Part shown: positions 43,048-50,008 of the stretch, in pieces
How the letters are laid out: every line of letters starts with the position of its first letter
How positions within the stretch are numbered: position 1 is the stretch's first letter
Notes under the pieces: model-generated
What the model saw: the letters and a program-made list of their open reading frames with translations, nothing else
What the model was told of the DNA's origin: nothing
Databases searched by the model: none
Source: Bosea sp. 124
GTDB lineage: Bacteria; Pseudomonadota; Alphaproteobacteria; Rhizobiales; Beijerinckiaceae
DNA length: 64,000 nt
Assembly: GCF_003046175.1 (NCBI RefSeq)
Contig: NZ_PZZM01000001.1
Coordinates: 939,001-1,003,000 of the forward strand
Reading direction: 5' to 3'
Position numbers and translations under genes: made by a program

Positions 43048-44253
43048 TCAGGGGAGCTGCTCTGGACCGCGGCCACGCGGGCCGGCGAGGAAGCCAATCG
43101 GCCGGGTCTGCTCCGGACCGGTGACCAACCGTTCTGCTGCTACGATGTCGGCGACCGTGAGATCCTCGCGCCCATCAGCGGCGGCAAAGCCGAAGGCCAG
43201 ACGCAGCAGCTTGCCGATGCGGCGCGGATTGTGCCGTGCGGCCCGGGTCAGGACGTCGTCAGCGGGCAGGGCGACGCTGCCGCGCAGCTCGGCGACGATG
43301 CCGGCTGCGATCAGGCCCGCGATGGCCAGAAGCTGCTCGTCGCGGGGGCGGGCGATGGTGAAGACCGTCAGCCGGTCGATGATGAAGTCCGGGAGCGCGA
43401 CCGCGTCATTGGCCGTGGCGATGAAGACGACGCCGGACAGATCGAATGGGACCCGGAGGAACTCGTCGAGAAGCGCGCGGCTGTTCTCGCGTTCGAGGAT
43501 GGTCAAGAGGGTGTGGTAGGGCTTCTCGGACCAGTGCGTCTGCAGCTTGTCGATCTCGTCGAGCAGGATGACAGGCTGCGCTGTCGCGCCCATTGCGATC
43601 GCTTCTGTCAACTGTCCCATCCGTGCGCCCCTCCAGGTCGTCGGATGGCCGACCACCAATGCTTGGGCGTCACTGTTCGTGGCGCAATTGATCGCTTGGA
43701 TCTCGGTCCCGAGCGCGCGGGCGATCTGCTGGCTCGCATGGGTCTTGCCGGTACCGGGAGGCCCGAGCAGCAGGATCGGCGGCACGAAGATCGGCGTGCC
43801 TGTGCGCCGGGACAGGATCGTGGCGCGGATGATCAGGTCGATGACCGTCTCGAAGCCGGGGCAGGTGCGGCGCGCCTGCGTCAGGGCGCTGGCCATCCCG
43901 TCGGTGCCAAACAACAGGGGCCGGCGACCCTCCTGGGAATCGTTGGAGAGTGCGACCAAGCGGTCGAAGCGGAGCTGGTCGGACTCAGAGAAGCTCGGCA
44001 GCGACGAGCCGAGATACTCTTCGCGGTCGCCATACCAAGGGCGGCCAATCATCAGCTCGATCTGGCGGATGACAGCCGCGTGGTCGAAGACGGGGATGCT
44101 CGGGCCGATGTCGATAGCGGGCTCGAGCATGGCGGTTTCAGCGGGCGGCTCGATCGCAACGGGCGGCTCTTCCGCGGCCAGCACGCGGTCCTCCACGTCA
44201 GCCGGTTCATAAACATGGTGTTCCGGTGAGCCCTTGCGGCGATGGCTGGTCAT
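43048..44253 (-). CDS. AAA+ ATPase
   Basis: 401 residues. Disordered acidic N-terminus (1-60), a helical region, and a AAA+ module with Walker A ILLLGPPGTGKTHASQQIA, Walker B VILLDEIDKLQTHW, sensor 1 VVFIATANDAVALPD and an arginine-containing LTVFTIARP region, then a lid. This resembles the ATPase core of Lon or of small AAA+ proteins encoded by plasmids, without a protease domain. The ATG at 44253 is used because the open frame above it runs through the operator palindromes and repeats, which would be non-coding. Probably the engine of the 40-47.8 kb cluster; substrate unknown. Confidence 0.85.
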   Translation of the reverse strand: MTSHRRKGSPEHHVYEPADVEDRVLAAEEPPVAIEPPAETAMLEPAIDIGPSIPVFDHAAVIRQIELMIGRPWYGDREEYLGSSLPSFSESDQLRFDRLVALSNDSQEGRRPLLFGTDGMASALTQARRTCPGFETVIDLIIRATILSRRTGTPIFVPPILLLGPPGTGKTHASQQIARALGTEIQAINCATNSDAQALVVGHPTTWRGARMGQLTEAIAMGATAQPVILLDEIDKLQTHWSEKPYHTLLTILERENSRALLDEFLRVPFDLSGVVFIATANDAVALPDFIIDRLTVFTIARPRDEQLLAIAGLIAAGIVAELRGSVALPADDVLTRAARHNPRRIGKLLRLAFGFAAADGREDLTVADIVAAERLVTGPEQTRPIGFLAGPRGRGPEQLP

Positions 44254-44375
44254 GTCTGGTCGCGTCCGAGGTGCCGCGGCGGGAACGTCCTGCTGCGGGG
44301 TGGCCGGTCCGGCCCTCCACGCCCGCGCCTCGAACGGAAAACAGGCGACGCATTGCGGCGCCGCCTGTCGGGTTT

Positions 44376-44473
44376 CGAACGATGTTCGTTTTTCGAGCGC
44401 ACTCCTGCCGAACATTGTTCGCTGACCGTAGAACATTGTTCGGAGAGCCGATTTCGATTTCGAACACCGTTCG
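44376..44473. promoter_or_regulatory. Four-copy operator array, CGAAC-N3-GTTCG
   Basis: Palindromes at 44376-44388, 44409-44421, 44430-44442 (first base A instead of C) and 44461-44473. Starts are 33, 21 and 31 bases apart, close to whole turns of DNA, so bound dimers would line up on one face. They lie 123 bases upstream of the AAA+ gene. Likely an operator or iteron set for an unidentified regulator. Confidence 0.75.
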
Positions 44474-44557
44474 GGCAGTCTGGGTGTGACCAGCCTGGCT
44501 CCATACGCAGAAGGCAGGATCCAGGGGGCTTGAATGGGACACAGCGACGCCAGCGCG

Positions 44558-44806
44558 CTTCCACGGGCAAGCCCTGGTCTTCCCACGGGCCTCTGGACCA
44601 GACGCCGCAGGGACAGGCCAGGGAGACCGGCCTTGTTTGGCTTCCCCGGGCAAGCCCCGGTCTTCCCACCGGCCTCTGGACCAGACGGCGCAGGGAGAGG
44701 CTAGGGAGCCCGTCCTTCTTCGCCTTCCCCGGGCAAGCCCCGGCCTTCCCACGGGTTTTGTGGTGGGACGTCGCAGGGAGAGGCCAGGGAGACGGTTGGT
44801 GTCTTC
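44558..44806. repeat. Three tandem 83-bp repeats
   Basis: Copies begin at 44558, 44641 and 44724, exactly 83 bases apart, and are well conserved, the third more diverged in its middle. Each unit contains a strong potential hairpin CCGGG-N5-CCCGG and a CAGGGAGAGGC motif. No gene explains them. They lie between the operator array and the paralog B gene. Confidence 0.85.
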
Positions 44807-44840
44807 GAGGCCGCCTTATTAGCGATGGCCAGCCATCTCG

Positions 44841-45737
44841 CTAGACGCGAGGCGGGTGGGCCGCAGCCATGTCGCGCAGCCGATCGCCAACGGAGATCGC
44901 CAGGATGAGGGTTGCCGCCACCTGTCGCGGCGCCTCGTTAATCACCGCGTAGACGTGATCGAGGGCGGCATCGCGATCGGGCAGGTGCGAGGCGAGGGCC
45001 AGCCTCGCAAGCGCGATGCGCTGCTGCAGGGTCGCCCCCTCCACCGCCGCATCCGTCCGCCCCCTGTCCTCCGGGGACAGGTCACGACGGCGCAGGCTGG
45101 TCCTGAAGCGATCGGCCATGGCGCCATGATGCTGCGCCTCGCGAACCAGCGCGTCGATATCCGGCTGGGCCTCGAGATAGGCCAGCAGGGTACCGTGCTC
45201 CTCCAGCCGGTGAATGGTGGCCGGGCTCTCGGCGCCCGTCCCCAGCAGACGGGTGATGTAGGAGAGAATGTCCCACGTGACTTCTTCGGCGTCGATGTCG
45301 CCGAGCCCGAAGGCGATCTCGATCACCTCACGAAGATCGTTGGTTTCCGGCTCCTCGAGCCGGCGCAGCATGGCGTGGCCCTGCTCACGCCTGGCATGGC
45401 GGTCTGCGCCACTCCGGGCGGGGATCAGGGCGACCGCGATGCTGGCGACCGAGTTGAGCCGGACCACCGCGTGGAGCTGGCCGACATTCCGGAAGAAGAT
45501 GTCGGGATCGCTGCCATCGGTCAGTGCGATGAAGCGCTCGTGCTCCTGGGCGTGCTGGAATGCGCGCGTGGTCATCGCGACGATGGCCGGCGGATGGGAG
45601 AAGAACGCGGCGTAGTCGCGCAGCGTCGGCGCGCTGAGCGTCACAGCGGCAAGTTCGTCGACGACGGGACGCAGGGTCCTGTCGATCCTGAGGTCGCGCA
45701 GGGTTGCTGGCGCCCGCCCGCGATGGGATTTGGTCAT
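44841..45737 (-). CDS. Hypothetical protein, paralog B of the cluster
   Basis: 298 residues from the ATG at 45737 (preceded by AGGACG). Paralog of the protein at 41030-41935 along its whole length, with the same helical pattern and shared motifs DELAAV, HERFIAL and GADRHARREQG. No catalytic motif recognised. Its 3' end is 35 bases from the 83-bp repeat block. The name of the family is not known to me. Confidence 0.75.
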   Translation of the reverse strand: MTKSHRGRAPATLRDLRIDRTLRPVVDELAAVTLSAPTLRDYAAFFSHPPAIVAMTTRAFQHAQEHERFIALTDGSDPDIFFRNVGQLHAVVRLNSVASIAVALIPARSGADRHARREQGHAMLRRLEEPETNDLREVIEIAFGLGDIDAEEVTWDILSYITRLLGTGAESPATIHRLEEHGTLLAYLEAQPDIDALVREAQHHGAMADRFRTSLRRRDLSPEDRGRTDAAVEGATLQQRIALARLALASHLPDRDAALDHVYAVINEAPRQVAATLILAISVGDRLRDMAAAHPPRV

Positions 45738-45845
45738 GATGTGATCGTCCTGGAATGTCGGCCTGAGATCCCGGGGGTGTGGTCCCCTTCGCCTCGCCAT
45801 TTCCTCGTCTCGTCATGCTCAGGCGTTGCCGTGCCTTGCCATGAG

Positions 45846-45877
45846 AAAAAGGGCGCGGACCTCGCGGCCGCGCCCTT
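45846..45877 (-). terminator. Rho-independent terminator after ExoI-like gene
   Basis: Perfect 10-bp stem AAGGGCGCGG / CCGCGCCCTT with a 9-base loop, followed on the minus strand by TTTTTC. 24 bases after the stop at 45901. Confidence 0.85.
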
Positions 45878-45900
45878 CCTGTCGTCATCATCCGCAGCTC

Positions 45901-47322
45901 TCAGGAAGCCGCCATGGTGGATACTTCCTCCAACCTTTGCGGCAGCGCGTCGCGGCGCTGCATGAGCCAGGCCCTGATCTGATCGAGCGCGGCTAGCGAG
46001 CCGGGCTCGATCGTCGCGGCCAGTTCGTCGCAGCGTGCCAGCGCCTTGGGGACGGTCAGCCATGGGACCTCGTCCTCGGTTGCGAGGCGGTGCCGCAGCC
46101 AGTCCAGGCCCCGGCGCCGAGCCTCGGGCGAGAGCGCTTCGGGCGCGTTCAGGAAGATCTGGCGGACGGCCAGGCTGCGCAGCCTCGGGTCGCGGATATG
46201 CCAAGCGGCGTGATGCTCCCGGAACTTCCACTCGATCTCGTGCCAGCGCCGGCAGGCGACGACATCGGCGTCCGAGACGAAGCCACCCGAATAGAGCTGC
46301 TGCTCTGGCCAGGGTGATACCTCGCGATCGGCGTACTGGTCCTTGAGCGCGAGGGCGAGCTGACGAAGGAATGTCGGGTGCGCCCACAGCGCCCTGGCCC
46401 GATCGCGATAGACCGCGTCCGGCTCCGGCTCGACCAGCGCATGCGCAGCCTGACCCCAGGCGAACAGGATCGGCATGGCGTTGGTCTTGACCTGGCGCAC
46501 CGGTGACCGGCTGGACCGGATCCGCGCGAGGAGATCGAGTGCCGGAAGATCGATGAATCCCGCCGGATCCTGACTGAGGTCGACGCAGACCCGCGCCGCC
46601 GGGTTCGTCGGCGACGCGACCATCGGCAGCACCGGTGTTAGGCGCGAGGTGCCGCCCAGGATCACCGGCTCGCCCGCCTCCATCAGGGCGATCGGCCCGG
46701 ATTTTTTCGCATGGCCGAGCATGGTCGCCATCGTCGTCGGCGCGCGCTCTTGCAGGAGCATGAACAGCTCGCGGGTTGCGCGAACGTCGGCGAGCGCATC
46801 ATGCGCATCGGCTTCGCTCAGCCCGATCCCGTTGGCGCGGCAGACGTCGCCGAGCTTCATCACCGGCTTGCCGGTGGCGTCATGGGGGATGATGATCGCC
46901 TGAGGCTCGACAAGGGTGACGGCCCGAAGCATGGAAAGCACATCGCCCCTGCCGTGGCCGGTCATCGAGCCGGCGTAGGGCGGCAGCAGGGTCTGATACC
47001 AAGCCTGACGCAAGCACTCATCGTCGAACCGCAGGTTATTGAAGCCCAGGATCAGGCTGGGCCTGGAATCGGAGACGATCCGGGCGATCTGCGCCATCAT
47101 CTCCAGATGGGACAGAGGCTGATCTTCCAACATCTCCGGTGTGAGGCCGGTGACCAGGAGCGCGTCCGGGGACGGCACGATGTGGCCAGGCAGTGCGCAG
47201 CGGAGCGTCAGCTCGCGCTGGATCTGCAGGTCAGCGTCGGTCTGGACGAACGCCGCTTGCAGGGGGGCATCGAACGATGAACTGAGTCCGCTCGTTTCGA
47301 GATCTAGGAATAAAAACCCCAT
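45901..47322 (-). CDS. DEDDh exonuclease related to exodeoxyribonuclease I (SbcB)
   Basis: 473 residues. The N-terminal exonuclease domain has FLDLETSGL (first D-x-E), LILGFNNLRFDDECL (ExoI-type NxxxFD motif, second Asp) and DAHDALADVRAT (His and last Asp), the full DEDDh catalytic set. The order and the FNNLRFDDE segment match ExoI, which degrades single-stranded DNA 3' to 5'. The C-terminal half resembles ExoI SH3-like and helical regions (EQQLYSGGF, WHEIEWKFREHHAAWH) and is near the usual 475 residues. A GTG at 47331 overlaps the previous stop; the ATG at 47322 is preferred. In a mobile-element cluster it may process DNA rather than do housekeeping repair. Confidence 0.88.
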   Translation of the reverse strand: MGFLFLDLETSGLSSSFDAPLQAAFVQTDADLQIQRELTLRCALPGHIVPSPDALLVTGLTPEMLEDQPLSHLEMMAQIARIVSDSRPSLILGFNNLRFDDECLRQAWYQTLLPPYAGSMTGHGRGDVLSMLRAVTLVEPQAIIIPHDATGKPVMKLGDVCRANGIGLSEADAHDALADVRATRELFMLLQERAPTTMATMLGHAKKSGPIALMEAGEPVILGGTSRLTPVLPMVASPTNPAARVCVDLSQDPAGFIDLPALDLLARIRSSRSPVRQVKTNAMPILFAWGQAAHALVEPEPDAVYRDRARALWAHPTFLRQLALALKDQYADREVSPWPEQQLYSGGFVSDADVVACRRWHEIEWKFREHHAAWHIRDPRLRSLAVRQIFLNAPEALSPEARRRGLDWLRHRLATEDEVPWLTVPKALARCDELAATIEPGSLAALDQIRAWLMQRRDALPQRLEEVSTMAAS

Positions 47323-47327
47323 CTCTA

Positions 47328-47765
47328 TCACTGCCTCGGGCCGAAGGGCTGGTCGAGCGGCAGGAGCACGACGTTCAGGTGCTCGGCGTCCGCCTTCATC
47401 GCCGCCTCCAGCATGATCACGGCATGCGAACGGGCGACCTCGCCCTCGAGCTGCCCCATCGTCTCGTAGATGTGCACCTTGAGGGCCAGAACCTCGCGCA
47501 GCGTCGTGGGCGCCTCAGCCATCAGCAGCGCCATCCGGCGCGCTGCGATGCGAGCGCCCTCGGCCAGCTGTCGGCCGTTGAGGCCATGGTCGCTGAAGAC
47601 GCACTCGGGCAACTCGTCCAGGAGCATCGCATGCGCATGGGCGGTTTCCCATTTGAGGAAGAGGGCATCGGCACTCTGCGAGGAAGCATAGGCCCTCGCG
47701 TAAAGCCTCATCTCGCTATCCTCCGGCAGCGCCTCGTTCCCGCCGGCAAAATTCTTGGTCGTCAT
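47328..47765 (-). CDS. Hypothetical protein, first gene of leftward cluster
   Basis: About 145 residues from the ATG at 47765 (47774 and 47816 are alternatives). All-helical, soluble, with no family recognised. Its stop overlaps the GTG of the exonuclease gene, so the two are co-translated and probably functionally linked. Confidence 0.65.
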   Translation of the reverse strand: MTTKNFAGGNEALPEDSEMRLYARAYASSQSADALFLKWETAHAHAMLLDELPECVFSDHGLNGRQLAEGARIAARRMALLMAEAPTTLREVLALKVHIYETMGQLEGEVARSHAVIMLEAAMKADAEHLNVVLLPLDQPFGPRQ

Positions 47766-47949
47766 CTCGTCGTCCATCGGAGCGCGGACCCGGGCGCCCG
47801 CTCCATGGGCTCTCATCCTCGGGGGTGCCTAGTTTTAAGTTCCGCGTCCGCCTTCCTGCCTCCTTCATGGCCTCGGCGTGACTAGGGTTCTTGTCGACGG
47901 TTCTCCACGATGCTTCCCATAGAGAGCCTACGGGCAAAGGTGGCCCATA

Positions 47950-48399
47950 GTGGACTTTGCCAAGGTCCGGTTGTGGGCAGTGCCTGTCAGCATTAGGGGG
48001 CTCGCACCGGCTTCAGCGAACATTGTCGCCGCCAAAATATGGCCCGCTAGGCCGGGCGCTGCGAACTTGGCTGTTCTCAGCCTAGAGGGAGGCAAGATCC
48101 TGGACCTTGAAGCTTGGTGCCTGCGCGAGGCCGATGCCGGTCTCGTTGGGACTGGCCTCAAGGTCGATGAGGCCAGTCGAGTGAAATACGCCAAGGCCAT
48201 CGGAGTGGCCATCCAGATTGCCAGCTTGACCCTCGCCGAACTCGCGAAGGGCTATCCGAGCCAAAGACCGGCCCTATTCCGCCCCCTTTCGCGGCGGCCG
48301 AAGCACGGACCAATTCGCGCCTGGACCGAACAATGGCAGGCCGGCCAGCTTTCGAATGACACGGAGCTTGCGGAGCAACTCTGCAAAATCGCAAACTGA
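47950..48399 (+). CDS. Hypothetical protein (doubtful)
   Basis: Open frame of 149 codons starting with GTG. No ribosome site, no recognised domain. It looks somewhat protein-like in its second half (EWAxLxxAELAKGY-type helices) and it precedes the aspartoacylase-like gene by 28 bases, so it could be a real small gene. Confidence 0.35.
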   Translation: MDFAKVRLWAVPVSIRGLAPASANIVAAKIWPARPGAANLAVLSLEGGKILDLEAWCLREADAGLVGTGLKVDEASRVKYAKAIGVAIQIASLTLAELAKGYPSQRPALFRPLSRRPKHGPIRAWTEQWQAGQLSNDTELAEQLCKIAN

Positions 48400-48427
48400 T
48401 AAGAGTTAGACGAGAAGGATTTGCGTC

Positions 48428-49621
48428 ATGTCACATGACCCGGAAGAGAGCCTTGATCGCCGCCACTTTTTGATCGGATCGATTGCAACGGCCGGCGCAA
48501 CCTCTGCTCTCGCTACCGCCGCTGGAAAGGCGAATGCTCAGAATTCAGCACCAAGCTCTTCCAGATCAACATTGGGAACCGTCTACACTGGCGAGGCGAT
48601 CCAAGGGAAAAGGGTCGTCAGCGCTCTCGATGTCAACGACTTAGAGCCCGGCAGGAAACATCTGTTTTATTTTCAGGGCGTACAGATGCCGACCGGCCAG
48701 CACTGGTACGTGTCCGTGACGGTCGCCAAAGGAGTGAAGCCGGGCAAGCGCGTTGTTCTGGTCAGCGGCGTGCATGGCGACGAGATGAGTTCCATCCATA
48801 CCGTCCAGAGTGTGATGAACCAGCTTGATCCGGCAGAGATGTCGGGCACGGTGATGGCGGTCACGGACGTCTCCCGGCCAGCTATCGAAGGCATGCAGCG
48901 CCGGTGGCCCAACTCGGGCAGAGGCAATGACCTGATCGATATGAACCGAGAATGGCCTGGGAACGAGAACGGCCTCAGCGCACCTAGTCGACACGCTGGC
49001 CTACTGTTTAACCGGTTGCTGCGACCAAATGCCGACGCCGCGATCGACTTCCATACCGGCACAACGGGATTTGACGTCACCGCATTTAATATCGGCGGCA
49101 TGGACGTGCCGGAGGTCAAGGCGATGCTCGAACTCTATCCGGTGGGCCAGATCTTCGACAATCACGTCTATCCTGGCGTTCTGCATAACGCGTTCATGGA
49201 TGTGGGCATCCCCGCCTTTACGCCGGAGATCGGCGCCGCACGCGTGTTAGACCTCGAGATGATCTCGCTGTTCGTTGAAGGCACGCTGAATGTTCTCAAG
49301 CATCACGGCATCCTGGCACGGCCTATGGGACGCACAGGCAAGGATGTCAGCGTTTTCATCGGCAACAGCGCGCTCCCGATCCTCGCGACGCAAGGAGGAC
49401 TCGTAGAGCATCTGGTCAAGCTGAACGACAAGGTAGAAGCCGGACAGAAAGTCGCCGTTCAGCGCAACAGTTTTGGCGAAGTGGTCGCGGAATATGCGAC
49501 CACTGTCTCGGGAGAGATAACCGGCCAGCGCAGTGATGCAATGTCCGAACCTGGTAACCCGCTGATGTTCATTCTCTTCCGTAGAGCGGAAAAGGGTGAT
49601 GTTGAGGCTTATCCCGAGTGA
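48428..49621 (+). CDS. Tat-exported succinylglutamate desuccinylase/aspartoacylase family protein
   Basis: 397 residues. A twin-arginine signal (DRRHFLIGSIATAGATSAL) predicts export to the periplasm in folded form. The M14-type zinc site is visible: VSGVHGDEMSS (His and Glu) and DFHTGTTG (His). Conserved Arg/Asn in DMNREWPG fits substrate carboxylate binding. AstE/AspA-family enzymes release acyl groups from amino acids; the periplasmic form has unknown substrate. A-rich leader GAAGGA precedes the ATG. Stands alone. Confidence 0.88.
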   Translation: MSHDPEESLDRRHFLIGSIATAGATSALATAAGKANAQNSAPSSSRSTLGTVYTGEAIQGKRVVSALDVNDLEPGRKHLFYFQGVQMPTGQHWYVSVTVAKGVKPGKRVVLVSGVHGDEMSSIHTVQSVMNQLDPAEMSGTVMAVTDVSRPAIEGMQRRWPNSGRGNDLIDMNREWPGNENGLSAPSRHAGLLFNRLLRPNADAAIDFHTGTTGFDVTAFNIGGMDVPEVKAMLELYPVGQIFDNHVYPGVLHNAFMDVGIPAFTPEIGAARVLDLEMISLFVEGTLNVLKHHGILARPMGRTGKDVSVFIGNSALPILATQGGLVEHLVKLNDKVEAGQKVAVQRNSFGEVVAEYATTVSGEITGQRSDAMSEPGNPLMFILFRRAEKGDVEAYPE

Positions 49622-50008
49622 AGCGCTTGGCATGGCGCTGCATGCTGCGCTCGCTCTTGCCGGTAGCAGAGGCCGTCTCAGATGCAACGACAGGTTGTCG
49701 TTTGCATTCCCGCGGGCGGACGGGCCAACTTTCCCGGAGGCCGTCTCGGGATGGATTTGCAGATAGCTCGCCTTGCGCCGCGTGATCGGGGGGCTCAACT
49801 CGGCGCGGCAGAGGTTCGCATCGATCATCGCCAGTTCGAAACGGCAAGTGGGTTACAAAACCGCTGCACGGTAGAGTACTCCCTTCACACGGGAGTGGTC
49901 TTAGGCTTGACCGCTGCGGCTCGGGAGAGATGATGACCGCCAACTCGACCGGGAAGGAGTGAGGTGAACGCCCGGCAGTTCGATGCGTGCATTGGATGGA
50001 AGAAAGCC
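49622..50008. other. Gene-free interval with possible remnant
   Basis: No complete gene. On the minus strand at about 49700-49828 a short reading (ITRRKASYLQIHPET) looks faintly like segments of ParB-like partition proteins, but it has no start or continuation. A small hairpin is present near 49870-49895. Confidence 0.35.

Noticed and set aside
44376..44473. CRISPR array or LexA boxes
   Set aside because: Palindromes are 13 bp with short unequal spacers, not CRISPR. Spacing differs from the alphaproteobacterial GAAC-N7-GAAC box.
44207..44752. Minus-strand frame starting MGRPGLARG repeated in several readings
   Set aside because: The repeated N-termini come from the 83-bp tandem repeats; they are non-coding.
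49247..49828. 193-codon minus-strand frame over the aspartoacylase-like gene
   Set aside because: Mostly antisense to a well-supported gene; only its first third gave a faint partition-protein resemblance.
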